In this document: positions 8,686 through 16,822 of the stretch, one piece after another
Position numbering within the stretch: the stretch's first letter is position 1
How the letters are laid out: every line of letters begins with the position of its first letter
Assembly (NCBI RefSeq): GCF_017744095.1
Contig: NZ_JAGHQX010000006.1
Coordinates: 248,001-312,000, forward strand
Length of the DNA stretch: 64,000 nucleotides
Direction: 5' to 3'
Origin: Shimia sp. R10_1
GTDB lineage: Bacteria > Pseudomonadota > Alphaproteobacteria > Rhodobacterales > Rhodobacteraceae
Notes under the pieces: model-generated
Databases searched by the model: none
What the model saw: the letters and a program-made list of their open reading frames with translations, nothing else
Told to the model about the DNA's origin: nothing
Program-made: the position numbers and the translations under genes

Positions 8686-9566
8686 GTGCCAGACGCCCAT
8701 GTCGCAGCGCGCGCTTTGAGGAACGTCAGGAAGGTCTGCACCTTCGTTGTGCGATGCAAATCCACATGGGTGATGATCCGCACAGGCGCATCCCACTCGC
8801 GACGCGCTGGCAGCACCTCCACAACATCATCAAACATATCTGCCACCCAAGTCGGCAAAAAGCCAAGTCCTGCGCCAGACTGCACCGCAGCCTCCAACGC
8901 GCGATCAGATGTGGAGCGAAACACAACGTTTTCACGCGGAACATGCGTCTTCATCCAGCGATTGAAAGGCGCCCGACTGTCCGGGTTGTCTGGCCCAACA
9001 AAGCGGTGGCTCGCCAAATCCGCCTCATTTTCCGGCACACCGAACCGATCGATGTAGGACTGTGCAGCGTAGAGCGCAGAAGGCATTTGTGCGAGGGGCT
9101 GCACCACATTGTCCGGCTGCACCTCCCCATCCCCTGCGCGAATTGCTACATGCGCCTCACCATATTCCAACCGAAACACCCGATCTCCAGTCAAAAACCG
9201 CACCAGCAGATCAGGGTGTTCTGCCTGAAAGTCCGACAGAATAGGTGACAGCAACGGCGCAAATCCCCCAAGAGAAGTGACCACCAGCTCACCCGCCACA
9301 TCTGCACCGCGCCCCTTGATGCGGCCTTCCAGCTGGCCAAATTGATCATCGGTGGCTTGTGCCACGCGCATCAAATCTTCTCCAGCTTCGGTGGCGGTAT
9401 AGCCGCGCGCATGGCGCTGAAACAACTTCACGCCCAGTTGGCCTTCCAATGCATCAATATGCCGGATCACAGTCGCATGATGCACCCCAAGCGCATCAGC
9501 CGCACCACTCACAGTGCCCAGCCGCGCCACTTGAAAGGCTGTGCGCACTTCATCCCAGTTCTTCAT
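8682..9566 (-). CDS. LysR family transcriptional regulator next to azoR
   Basis: A 294-residue LysR regulator. The HTH runs MKNWDEVRTAFQVARLGTVSGAADALGVHHATVIRHIDALEGQLG, and the LysR substrate-binding domain follows from about residue 90. I chose this ATG because GGGAGAG lies 4 bases before it; longer in-frame starts add an unrelated stretch. It is divergent from azoR and coupled to the EamA transporter gene downstream, so it probably controls both. Repeated CGCAAT half sites lie in the shared upstream region. The inducer is unknown. Confidence 0.88.
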   Translation of the reverse strand: MKNWDEVRTAFQVARLGTVSGAADALGVHHATVIRHIDALEGQLGVKLFQRHARGYTATEAGEDLMRVAQATDDQFGQLEGRIKGRGADVAGELVVTSLGGFAPLLSPILSDFQAEHPDLLVRFLTGDRVFRLEYGEAHVAIRAGDGEVQPDNVVQPLAQMPSALYAAQSYIDRFGVPENEADLASHRFVGPDNPDSRAPFNRWMKTHVPRENVVFRSTSDRALEAAVQSGAGLGFLPTWVADMFDDVVEVLPARREWDAPVRIITHVDLHRTTKVQTFLTFLKARAATWASGT

Positions 9567-9617
9567 GCCACTCTCCCTGCGTTGCGCCGCCCAATGTGCA
9601 TATTCAAACAATTCATG

Positions 9618-9650
9618 CGCAATATCTGCGATTGCGTGCACAGTCGCAAT
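9618..9650. promoter_or_regulatory. Candidate LysR operator between lysR and azoR
   Basis: Three half sites occur in a row: CGCAAT (9618-9623), ATTGCG (9631-9636) and CGCAAT (9645-9650). The first two form an inverted repeat with a 7-base spacer. They lie 49-81 bases before azoR and 52-84 bases before the regulator. Confidence 0.45.
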
Positions 9651-9698
9651 AACCAAATCTAGCAAACAAGACAGACAGCACGCAAAGAGGAACCCTCA

Positions 9699-10244
9699 AT
9701 GACCAATACTGTATTGCACATCGACAGCTCCGCCCGCTTTTCCGACTCCCTCTCCCGTCAGGCTTCGGCAAAACTGGTTGCAGACCAAAACGCCACCAAA
9801 GTCATCCGCCGCGATCTGGCGCTGACAGATCTGCCATTCTTGGACGAAGCCTTCACCCAAGCCACTTTCACCCCGCCAGAAGCACGCACCGACACGCAAA
9901 ACGCCGCGCTCGCCACATCTGATGCGCTGGTTGCAGAACTTCAGGAAGCTGACACGCTGGTGATTGGCGTCGCCATCTACAACTTCTCGATCCCCGCCAA
10001 ACTCAAAGCCTGGATTGACCAAATCGCCCGCGCCGGCGTCACCTTTGCCTATACTGAAGAAGGCCCCAAAGGCTTGCTTGAAGGTAAAAAAGCCATCATC
10101 ACCTTCGCCTCCGGCGGCACGGAAATCGGCTCAGATATCGACTTTGCCTCGCACTACCTGCGGTTTGTGCTCGGTTTCGTCGGCATCACCGACGTCACAA
10201 TCTTGAACAAAGACGGTATCGAAGTGGCCCCAAAGGCCGCGTAA
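9699..10244 (+). CDS. azoR: FMN-dependent NADH-azoreductase / quinone reductase
   Basis: AzoR is a flavodoxin-like FMN enzyme that reduces quinones and azo compounds by two electrons, protecting against electrophile stress. The 181 residues show the phosphate-binding start VLHIDSSARFSDSLSRQ and the FMN loop YNFSIPAKLKAWIDQIARAGVTF, the family signature. The segment FASGGTEIGSDIDFASHYLRFVLGFVG is also typical. It is slightly shorter than E. coli AzoR (about 200). It is divergent from a LysR regulator, a common layout for this enzyme, and AGAGG lies 10 bases before the ATG. Confidence 0.9.
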   Translation: MTNTVLHIDSSARFSDSLSRQASAKLVADQNATKVIRRDLALTDLPFLDEAFTQATFTPPEARTDTQNAALATSDALVAELQEADTLVIGVAIYNFSIPAKLKAWIDQIARAGVTFAYTEEGPKGLLEGKKAIITFASGGTEIGSDIDFASHYLRFVLGFVGITDVTILNKDGIEVAPKAA

Positions 10245-10255
10245 ACCACAAGCAA

Positions 10256-10284
10256 ATGGCGACACCAAACAGGGGTGTCGCCAT
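10256..10284. terminator. Hairpin between azoR and the convergent tRNA-editing gene
   Basis: The arms ATGGCGACACC and GGTGTCGCCAT form a perfect 11-bp stem with a 7-base loop between two convergent genes. The T tract is weak (TTCTT). Confidence 0.6.
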
Positions 10285-10321
10285 TCTTGCAGTCGCAATT
10301 TTACAGTGGCAAAGCTCCCCC

Positions 10322-10858
10322 CTACCCCAGCTCCATCACCTCCGGGGTCACCTCAAGACGCTCAAAATACGTCCAAAGGTCTGCCACATCCATCGCCAGC
10401 GTACGATCATTGACCAACGGGTGCATGTAGATTCGATCTGCGTTTTTGACGTCTGCATCGATGAAGAACCGCACGCCTTTCGCAGCCCCATTGATCATCG
10501 CCAACGGCGTCACCGCGCCGGGCCGAACGCCAAGATTTTCAAGCAACCGATCTGCCGAACCAAACGACAGGTTCCCAACACCAAGCTTCGCGCCCAACGC
10601 CTTCAAATCAATCTCGCGATCCTGCTCCAGCGTCACAAGATAGTTCCGCTTTTTCTTGTCACGCAAATACAGGTTCTTGATGCGAAAAGCGCGCTCACCT
10701 TCCACCATCATGGCCGCCTCTACCGATTTTGCGTCTTCCACCGTGCGCAGAGGCACATGCGCATGCAATGTGTAAGCCAGCCCCCATGCATCCAACTTGG
10801 CCAAAAGCGCGTCGGAACTCACAGGCAGGCTATCCTGAAACTCTGATGATGCATCCAT
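10322..10858 (-). CDS. Prolyl-tRNA synthetase associated (YbaK/ProX-type) trans-editing protein
   Basis: This 178-residue protein is a free-standing editing domain of the YbaK/INS family that hydrolyses wrongly charged tRNA, probably Ala- or Cys-tRNA(Pro). It is close to the group annotated as prolyl-tRNA synthetase associated domain protein (ProX/PrdX). Visible features are HVPLRTVEDAKSV, KNLYLRDKKKRNYLVTL with the family lysines, and the G-V-xPGAVTPLAMIN block. AAGGAG lies 7 bases before the chosen ATG; the much longer upstream frame is not coding. It converges with azoR. The precise tRNA substrate cannot be told from the sequence. Confidence 0.85.
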   Translation of the reverse strand: MDASSEFQDSLPVSSDALLAKLDAWGLAYTLHAHVPLRTVEDAKSVEAAMMVEGERAFRIKNLYLRDKKKRNYLVTLEQDREIDLKALGAKLGVGNLSFGSADRLLENLGVRPGAVTPLAMINGAAKGVRFFIDADVKNADRIYMHPLVNDRTLAMDVADLWTYFERLEVTPEVMELG

Positions 10859-11065
10859 GGCTGTCTCCTTTATCCCCGCCAACTTCGTCCGTGCAGGAAT
10901 GCCGCAGGAACCCCGCCAGTGAAAGCCCAAATCCGGCAACGCCTGTTGACTCAACGCCCCCACAGGCGTAAACGCGCAACAACTCCGGGAGTCCGTCAAA
11001 CTTCCGGTCCCTTGGCCTATGTGCCGGGATCGCCCCCCGTCAGCGAGTTTCGCCCACGGGGGACA

Positions 11066-11094
11066 TTGGCGTTTGGGCGGTTCGCACATATGTT
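11066..11094 (+). promoter_or_regulatory. Putative sigma-70 promoter of ffh
   Basis: TTGGCG and TATGTT are separated by 17 bases, 39 bases before the ffh start codon. The rest of the 274-base gap between 10858 and 11133 shows no gene. Confidence 0.45.
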
Positions 11095-11132
11095 CGGGCC
11101 AGATATGAAACGGTGAAAAGGAGCCGGTAGCG

Positions 11133-12659
11133 ATGTTTGAAAATTTAAGCGAACGCCTCTCTGGTGTCTTTGATCGTCTCACCAAACAAGGCGCGCTTTC
11201 CGAGGACGACGTCAAAACCGCCCTACGCGAAGTGCGCGTGGCCCTGCTTGAAGCCGACGTCTCGCTGCCCGTCGCCCGTGACTTTGTCAAAGCGGTCCAG
11301 GAAAAAGCCACAGGTCAGGCCGTCACCAAATCTGTGACACCGGGCCAACAGGTTGTGAAAATCGTTCATGACGAGCTGAAAAACGTGCTCGCAGGCGGCG
11401 AAGGCGAAGATCTCGGCGCCCTGAAAGTGGACAACCCGCCCGCCCCGATCCTGATGGTGGGTCTGCAAGGCTCGGGTAAAACCACCACCACCGGTAAGCT
11501 TGCCAAACGCCTGACAGAAAAAGACGGCAAGCGCGTGCTGATGGCCTCGCTTGACATCTACCGCCCCGCCGCGATGCAACAGCTCGCCGTGCTTGGCACC
11601 CAGATCGGCGTGGACACGCTGCCGATTGTACAGGGCGAAAGCGCCGTGCAGATCGCCAAACGCGCCAAACAGCAGGCGACGCTCGGCGGCTATGACGTCT
11701 ACATGCTCGACACCGCGGGCCGTTTGCAGATCGACGAGACCCTGATGCAAGAGGTCGAGGATGTGCGCGACGTGGTGAACCCGCGCGAAACCCTCCTCGT
11801 TGTCGACGGCCTCACCGGTCAGGTGGCTGTGGAAGTGGCCGAAGAGTTTGACGGCAAGATCGGCATCTCCGGCGTGGTCTTGACCCGTATGGATGGTGAC
11901 GGCCGTGGCGGTGCCGCCCTTTCGATGCGCGCGGTCACCGGCAAGCCGATCAAATACGTCGGCCTCGGCGAAAAGATGGACGCGCTGGAAACCTTCGAGC
12001 CAGACCGGATCGCAGGCCGCATTCTGGGCATGGGGGACATTGTTGCCCTTGTTGAAAAGGCGCAGGAAACCATTGAGGCCGAACAGGCCGAACGCATGAT
12101 GAAGCGCTTCCAAAAGGGCCGCTTCAACATGAACGACCTGAAGATGCAGCTCGAGCAGATGCAGAAGATGGGCGGCATGGAAGGCATGATGGGCATGCTT
12201 CCCGGCATGGGCAAAATGGCCAAACAGGTGCAGGACGCGGGCTTTGATGACCGCATGATCAAGCGCCAGATCGCCATGATCCAATCCATGACCAAAATGG
12301 AACGCGCCAACCCGCAGCTCCTTCAGGCCTCACGCAAAAAGCGGATCGCCAAAGGCTCCGGCATGGAGGTTTCTGACCTCAACAAGCTGCTCAAGATGCA
12401 GCGCCAGATGTCTGACATGATGAAAAAGATGGGCAAAATGGGCAAAGGCGGCATGCTCAAGCAAGCCATGAAAGGCATGATGGGCGGCAAAGGCGCACCA
12501 GACATGGCTGGCATGGACCCGTCGCAGATGGACCCCAAAGCGCTGGAAGCTGCGGCCAAAGCCATGGGCGGCAAAGGCGGCCTGCCCGGAGGTCTGCCGG
12601 GCCTTGGCGGCGGCATGGGTCTGCCCTCCGGTCTGTCCGGCTTTGGCAAAAAGAAATGA
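11133..12659 (+). CDS. ffh: Signal recognition particle protein Ffh
   Basis: Ffh is the SRP54 GTPase that binds 4.5S RNA and the signal peptide of nascent membrane proteins. The 508 residues show the N domain (1-100), the G domain with P-loop GLQGSGKTTTT near 110-120, DTAGR, TRMDGDGRGG and the closing GLGEKMDALE. The M domain then begins near residue 300 and is rich in Met (MKRFQKGRFNMNDLKMQLEQMQKMGGMEGMMGMLPGMGKM). The C-terminus adds a Gly-, Met- and Lys-rich tail ending GFGKKK. The gene heads a cluster that contains rpsP, rimM, trmD and rplS, as in many Proteobacteria. Its last bases overlap the next gene as ATGA. Confidence 0.97.
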   Translation: MFENLSERLSGVFDRLTKQGALSEDDVKTALREVRVALLEADVSLPVARDFVKAVQEKATGQAVTKSVTPGQQVVKIVHDELKNVLAGGEGEDLGALKVDNPPAPILMVGLQGSGKTTTTGKLAKRLTEKDGKRVLMASLDIYRPAAMQQLAVLGTQIGVDTLPIVQGESAVQIAKRAKQQATLGGYDVYMLDTAGRLQIDETLMQEVEDVRDVVNPRETLLVVDGLTGQVAVEVAEEFDGKIGISGVVLTRMDGDGRGGAALSMRAVTGKPIKYVGLGEKMDALETFEPDRIAGRILGMGDIVALVEKAQETIEAEQAERMMKRFQKGRFNMNDLKMQLEQMQKMGGMEGMMGMLPGMGKMAKQVQDAGFDDRMIKRQIAMIQSMTKMERANPQLLQASRKKRIAKGSGMEVSDLNKLLKMQRQMSDMMKKMGKMGKGGMLKQAMKGMMGGKGAPDMAGMDPSQMDPKALEAAAKAMGGKGGLPGGLPGLGGGMGLPSGLSGFGKKK

Positions 12660-13030
12660 TGCAACGATCAAGGACCCTGACCGTGAAGACTTTCCTCCCT
12701 CTCGCGCTCTTCGCAGCGCTCGCAGCTTGTGGTGACGTGATCACCGTCGATCTCGACACAGCGCCTGACGGCGCAGTGCGCGGTGACTATCGCACCGTGC
12801 TCAATGGGATCCCAACCACCGTGACCGCCCGCGCCCATGAGGCAGAGGTGACCTTCACCGAAACCGGCAGCACCATCGGCTTTGGCAAACTCTCCGCACT
12901 GGCTGATTCCGAACTGCGCCGCCAGACTGGCTGTCGCGAAGTGCTGCCGCTCGACCATGACATCCAGAAACTCCAATCTGGCGTCAGCACAAGCCTGATC
13001 TTCGAACTGAACGAGTGCCCACCGGTATAA
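12656..13030 (+). CDS. Hypothetical lipoprotein overlapping ffh
   Basis: A 124-residue protein of unknown function. The N-terminus is a lipoprotein signal: a basic start, the hydrophobic run TFLPLALFAALAAC with the lipobox Cys near residue 25, then acidic residues. Two more cysteines (TGCRE, LNECPPV) could form a disulfide. The ATG overlaps the ffh stop codon as ATGA, so it is translated with ffh. I recognise no domain. The tail CREVLPLDHDIQKLQSGVSTSLIFELNEC looks like a small periplasmic beta structure, which is inference. Confidence 0.65.
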   Translation: MMQRSRTLTVKTFLPLALFAALAACGDVITVDLDTAPDGAVRGDYRTVLNGIPTTVTARAHEAEVTFTETGSTIGFGKLSALADSELRRQTGCREVLPLDHDIQKLQSGVSTSLIFELNECPPV

Positions 13031-13046
13031 GCCCAAATCAACTCAC

Positions 13047-13559
13047 ATGACCTTTGCGCCCACCATATCCACTCCGCGCCTGACGCTGCGCCATCACGTG
13101 CTCGATGATTTCGAGCCGATGGCCGCGCATTTCGCAACGGACTGGGCGCAGTATATGGACGGACCTGTCTCCAAAGACAAACTCTGGGCCTGGCTCGGTG
13201 CTGAAATCACAAGCTGGCAATGGCTGGGGTTTGGCAGCTGGGCCGTTGAGCTAACAGAAACCGGCGCCTTGATCGGTCAGGTCGGCATAAATAAACCACC
13301 ACGCTTTCCCGAAACCGAAATCGGCTGGTGCATCTTCCCAGAAGCGCAAGGCAAAGGCTACGCTTTTGAAGCCGCCACAGCGGCACGTGACTGGGCCTTT
13401 GACACCAAAGGCCTGACCACTCTGGTCAGCTATATTGATCCGCCAAACGCGTCGTCCATTCGTTTGGCACAGCGACTTGGTGCCACAAGAGATGACGCAG
13501 CCCTGCGACCAAGCGAAGGTGATTTGGTCTATCGTCACACTCCGGAGGCCCGCCTCTGA
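13047..13559 (+). CDS. GNAT family N-acetyltransferase (1 of 3)
   Basis: This 170-residue protein is a RimJ/RimL-type acetyltransferase. The opening STPRLTLRHHVLDDFEPMAAHFA is the usual beta-1/alpha-1. The acetyl-CoA motif is in GWCIFPEAQGKGYAFEAATAARDWAF, and SYIDPPNASSIRLAQRLGA is the C-terminal motif seen in enzymes of this group. It is the first of three adjacent paralogues, and its stop overlaps the next ATG as TGATG. The acceptor is unknown; relatives modify ribosomal proteins, tRNA-linked amino acids or small molecules. Confidence 0.88.
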   Translation: MTFAPTISTPRLTLRHHVLDDFEPMAAHFATDWAQYMDGPVSKDKLWAWLGAEITSWQWLGFGSWAVELTETGALIGQVGINKPPRFPETEIGWCIFPEAQGKGYAFEAATAARDWAFDTKGLTTLVSYIDPPNASSIRLAQRLGATRDDAALRPSEGDLVYRHTPEARL

Positions 13560-14104
13560 TGCGCTACGAAGTCCCTCAGCTTGAAACCGAACGCCTGATC
13601 CTGCGCGGTCATCGCGAAAGCGATATTGCGGCGGAAAAGGAATTCTTTGCCTCTGACGCCTCCCAGTTTGTCGGCGGCCCCCTGCCTCCGCACCGCGCGT
13701 GGCGCACCGTTGCCATGATGATGGGCCATTGGGCCCTGCGTGGATTTGGTTTCTGGGCGCTTGAGGAAAAAGCCACGGGCGCCTACGTCGGCCGCGCGGG
13801 CCTATGGTTCCCCGACGGCTGGCTAGAACGCGAAATCGGCTGGACCCTGATGAATACCGCGACCGGCAAAGGCTACGCAACAGAGGCCGCGCTGGCAGCG
13901 CGCAGCTACGCCTATGACGTTCTGGGATGGGACACAGCGATTTCGCAAATCGACCCGAAAAACGACGCTTCCAAAGCTGTCGCCACCCGCCTTGGCGCGC
14001 GCTTTGAAAAGCACTTTGACGATCCAGAATATGGACAGATCGAAATCTGGCGCCACCCGGCACCGGCTGATCTGGTCAACGGTGGTATGGAGGCCTACGC
14101 CTGA
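13559..14104 (+). CDS. GNAT family N-acetyltransferase (2 of 3)
   Basis: The second paralogue, 181 residues, opens with PQLETERLILRGHRESDIAAEKEFF. The acetyl-CoA loop reads TGKGYATEAALAARSYAYDVLG, and the late motif is SQIDPKNDASKAVATRLGARFE. Its middle part MMGHWALRGFGFWALEEK is shared in form with paralogue 3 (IGHWNIRGYGMWMIHDR). It is coupled to both neighbours by stop-start overlaps of one base. The acceptor is unknown. The pair 2 and 3 look more alike than either does to 1, which suggests stepwise duplication. Confidence 0.88.
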   Translation: MRYEVPQLETERLILRGHRESDIAAEKEFFASDASQFVGGPLPPHRAWRTVAMMMGHWALRGFGFWALEEKATGAYVGRAGLWFPDGWLEREIGWTLMNTATGKGYATEAALAARSYAYDVLGWDTAISQIDPKNDASKAVATRLGARFEKHFDDPEYGQIEIWRHPAPADLVNGGMEAYA

Positions 14105-14709
14105 TGTCCGTGCCAACCATCCCCGTTCTGGAAACCAAACGCCTGATCCTGCGCGGGCCGGAGCCTGAAGACTATCCAAACTTCAAGGCCACCTTCGCCT
14201 CCTACCGCTCCCGCTTCATGGGCGGGCCGCTCAATGCCTATGAAACATGGATGCTCTACGCCGCTGAAATCGGCCACTGGAACATCCGCGGCTATGGCAT
14301 GTGGATGATTCACGATCGTGCGACCGACGAAACCCTTGGCATGGCCGGCGGCTGGTTCCCGGCAAAATGGCCAGAGCAGGAGCTCGCATGGATCATCTGG
14401 CCGGAGAAAGCTGGCCATGGCTATGCGCTGGAGGCCACCCATGCCGCACGGCGCTACTTTTATGATGAGCTCGGCTGGGGCGGCGCGGTCAGCTACATCG
14501 ACCCAAAAAATCTCGACAGCATCCGGCTGGCCGAGCGGCTCGGGGCGGTGAAAGACAAATCTGCGGCCTCCGTAGATGGCCATGATGTGGTCTATCGCCA
14601 CCCCAGCCCGGACACCCTGCGCTCTTCTCAGATTGCCGACGCGATCGAGATGGAAATCAGCCACTATGCCGATCCGATGTTCAAACCGAAAGGCCACGCC
14701 CTTGACTGA
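14104..14709 (+). CDS. GNAT family N-acetyltransferase (3 of 3)
   Basis: The third paralogue, 201 residues, opens with PVLETKRLILRGPEPEDYPNF. The acetyl-CoA segment AGHGYALEATHAARRYFYDELG keeps the Gly-rich loop, and SYIDPKNLDSIRLAERLGAV follows. It has about 20 more C-terminal residues than its sisters. The start overlaps the previous stop, and its end overlaps the TTG start of chorismate mutase by 8 bases, so the whole set from 13047 to 15022 is one tight transcription unit. The substrate is unknown. Confidence 0.88.
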   Translation: MSVPTIPVLETKRLILRGPEPEDYPNFKATFASYRSRFMGGPLNAYETWMLYAAEIGHWNIRGYGMWMIHDRATDETLGMAGGWFPAKWPEQELAWIIWPEKAGHGYALEATHAARRYFYDELGWGGAVSYIDPKNLDSIRLAERLGAVKDKSAASVDGHDVVYRHPSPDTLRSSQIADAIEMEISHYADPMFKPKGHALD

Positions 14710-15022
14710 CACAGTGACCAACACTGCGACTGACGCTGCCGCACGCGCGGCCGAGGTGCTCAAAGAGCACCGCGAAAGCATCGACCGGCTTGATGCGATC
14801 CTCGTCTATACGCTGGGCGAGCGGTTCAAACACACACAGGCGGTTGGTAAACTGAAAGCCACCCACGACCTTCCCCCGTCCGATCCGGCTCGCGAAGCGA
14901 AACAGATCGCACGTCTTGAAGATCTTGCGAAGCGGGCCGATCTGGATCCCGAGTTCGCCAAGAATTTCCTGAATTTCATCATCGCTGAGGTCATTCAGCA
15001 CCACAAGAAACATCAGGAATAA
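14702..15022 (+). CDS. Chorismate mutase (AroQ class)
   Basis: This 106-residue protein is a stand-alone AroQ-type chorismate mutase turning chorismate into prephenate for Phe and Tyr synthesis. The all-helical pattern is clear: [47 protein letters not shown] with the expected Arg and Lys residues, then a last helix ending [16 protein letters not shown]. No ATG fits. I use TTG at 14702, with AAAGG about 9 bases upstream; GTG at 14714 is an alternative. It overlaps the third GNAT gene and lies before rpsP. Confidence 0.83.
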   Translation: MTDTVTNTATDAAARAAEVLKEHRESIDRLDAILVYTLGERFKHTQAVGKLKATHDLPPSDPAREAKQIARLEDLAKRADLDPEFAKNFLNFIIAEVIQHHKKHQE

Positions 15023-15126
15023 CAAACCGTTGGGCAGGCACTCATCTGTCCTTCGACCCAACCCGCACCAAAACGGTGCACCCAAATATGCACGCAAGTG
15101 CAAACGCCATTATAGGAGATACACCC

Positions 15127-15483
15127 ATGGCTATGAAAATTCGTCTCGCCCGCGGCGGTTCCAAAAAGCGCCCTTTCTACCGCGTTGTTGCAGCGGACTC
15201 CCGCATGCCACGTGACGGCCGCTTCATCGAGAAGCTCGGCACCTACAACCCACTGCTGCCAAAAGACAGCGAAGAGCGCGTAAAGCTCGACATGGAACGC
15301 GTGCAGTACTGGCTGGACCAGGGCGCACAGCCATCTGACCGTGTGGCACGCTTCCTCGAAGCAGCAGGCACTCTGGCAAAAACAGAGCGCAACAACCCGA
15401 AAAAGGCGGAACCAGGCAAAAAAGCCAAAGACCGTGCAGAAGAAAAAGCCGCAAAGGCAGCTGAAGCTGCCGCAGAAGAGTAA
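15127..15483 (+). CDS. rpsP: 30S ribosomal protein S16
   Basis: S16 is an early-binding small-subunit protein. The core is textbook: [41 protein letters not shown], then [21 protein letters not shown]. The C-terminus is extended by an Ala-, Lys- and Glu-rich tail from about residue 90 to 118, longer than in E. coli (82 residues) but common in Rhodobacterales. The chosen ATG has AGGAGA upstream at the usual distance; a longer frame from 15076 is not needed. In most bacteria rimM follows directly; here bluB intervenes. Confidence 0.97.
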   Translation: MAMKIRLARGGSKKRPFYRVVAADSRMPRDGRFIEKLGTYNPLLPKDSEERVKLDMERVQYWLDQGAQPSDRVARFLEAAGTLAKTERNNPKKAEPGKKAKDRAEEKAAKAAEAAAEE

Positions 15484-15500
15484 GACGGACCGGCCCCGGA

Positions 15501-16130
15501 ATGACCGAATTCACATCAGAGTTCCGGGACGATCTGACACGGCTCATGCAGTGGCGGCGCGATGTGCGCCGCTTCCGCACCGATCCGGTGGACGAGGCAC
15601 TCCTTCAGGCGTGCCTCGACACGTTTTTACTGGCCCCTTCCGTGGGGCTGTCAGAGCCTTGGCGTGTGCTGCATGTTAAAAGCCCTGAAGCGCGCGCCGC
15701 CGCGCTCAAAAACTACCAAGCCGCCAATGCTGAGGCCCTCGCAAGCTACAGCGGTGACCGGGCGGCGCTCTATGCAAGTCTCAAGCTCTCCGGCATGAAG
15801 GAATCGCCCGTCCAGCTGGCGATCTATTGCGACGACGGCACCGACAAAGGTCAGGGCCTTGGCGCGCAGACCATGCCCGAAATGCGCCGCTATTCCGTTG
15901 TGGGTGCAATCACCCAATTCTGGCTGATCGCCCGCACTTATGGGCTGGGCGTTGGCTGGGTGTCTATCCTCGACCCCGAACAGCTCAACCGCGATCTTAA
16001 TGCGCCTTCCGACTGGTCGCTGGTGGCCTATCTCTGCGTCGGCTGGCCCGAAGAGCTGTCTGACACCCCAGAACTCGCGAAAGCCGGCTGGGAAGACCGC
16101 GACACTTCCCTCTCCATCCAGACCCGCTAA
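15501..16130 (+). CDS. bluB: 5,6-dimethylbenzimidazole synthase BluB
   Basis: BluB is an oxygen-dependent nitroreductase-fold enzyme that breaks up reduced FMN to make dimethylbenzimidazole, the lower ligand of vitamin B12. The 209 residues show the family landmarks: [20 protein letters not shown] (FMN-binding arginines), [16 protein letters not shown], the [34 protein letters not shown] block and LCVGWPEE. No cobalamin riboswitch is seen in the 17-base gap after rpsP, so it is expressed with the ribosomal gene. Its place between rpsP and rimM is unusual and suggests insertion into the translation operon. Confidence 0.93.
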   Translation: MTEFTSEFRDDLTRLMQWRRDVRRFRTDPVDEALLQACLDTFLLAPSVGLSEPWRVLHVKSPEARAAALKNYQAANAEALASYSGDRAALYASLKLSGMKESPVQLAIYCDDGTDKGQGLGAQTMPEMRRYSVVGAITQFWLIARTYGLGVGWVSILDPEQLNRDLNAPSDWSLVAYLCVGWPEELSDTPELAKAGWEDRDTSLSIQTR

Positions 16131-16146
16131 ACACGCCACCCCCACG

Positions 16147-16214
16147 CGCCTTCCTCTTGCCCAAAATATCCCGGGTGAAGCCCCAACCATGTTGGGGCGA
16201 GGGCAGAGCCCTCC
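16147..16214 (-). repeat. Intergenic repeat, copy 1 (inverted)
   Basis: Read on the - strand, this has the hairpin GAGGGC/GCCCTC, a second hairpin GCCCCAAC/GTTGGGGC, then CCCGGGATATTT followed by CTTGCC-like sequence in inverted order. The same layout recurs at 35581, 52396 and 57152. It fills most of the gap between bluB and rimM. The role may be transcript ending or stabilisation. Confidence 0.6.
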
Positions 16215-16303
16215 CTGCGCCACCCGCCCTCTCCGCCCCCCCTCCCTTGCGTCCCGCGTCACAATCATGGAAAACAAGCGCCAAGCAAAGCAAAGGCCAC
16301 GCC

Positions 16304-16822
16304 ATGAGCGACACCCCTTCTGATCTGATCTGCGTTGGCGCCATTGGCGGCGCTTACGGCGTGCGCGGCGAAGTCCGCCTCAAGAGTTTCACCGCCGAGG
16401 CAGAGGCCCTCGAAGACTACGCGCCATTGCTGACAGAGGACGGCGCGTTTGAGTTTACCGTCACCATCACCCGCCCGATCAAAAACGGGCTGGCGGCGCG
16501 GCTTTCGGGCATTGCCACCAAAGAGCAGGCCGATGCCCTCAAAGGCGTGAAACTCTTTGTCCCACGTGACCGGCTGCCGGAAACCGATGAGGATGAATAT
16601 TACTACACCGATCTGGTTGGCCTTGAGGTACGCGACACCGGCGGCGCTGTGCTTGGCACCGTGAAAACCGTGGTCAACCACGGCTCCGCCGATCTGCTGG
16701 AGATACAGCGCCCGGGCCATTCGGAAACCGTGCTCCTGCCTTTCACCATGGCGGCGGTGCCCACAGTGGATATCGCCTCTGGTCGCATCATTGCCGACCC
16801 GCCTGAAGGGCTGATTGACTGA
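16304..16822 (+). CDS. rimM: Ribosome maturation factor RimM
   Basis: RimM binds S19 and helps mature the 30S head. The 172 residues show both domains: the N-terminal barrel ([24 protein letters not shown] with the family GxxGxxGE pattern) and the C-terminal PRC-like barrel ([36 protein letters not shown], ending [20 protein letters not shown]). The ATG at 16304 is the first that fits the family N-terminus. Its stop overlaps the trmD start by one base, so the pair is coupled, as in many genomes. Confidence 0.95.
   Translation: MSDTPSDLICVGAIGGAYGVRGEVRLKSFTAEAEALEDYAPLLTEDGAFEFTVTITRPIKNGLAARLSGIATKEQADALKGVKLFVPRDRLPETDEDEYYYTDLVGLEVRDTGGAVLGTVKTVVNHGSADLLEIQRPGHSETVLLPFTMAAVPTVDIASGRIIADPPEGLID

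Noticed and set aside
11223..12284. 353-codon open frame opposite ffh
   Set aside because: Shadow of Ffh caused by high GC at third positions; rich in His, Leu and Ala with no recognisable fold.
15484..15500. Cobalamin riboswitch before bluB
   Set aside because: The gap to rpsP is only 17 bases, and no B12 box is present.
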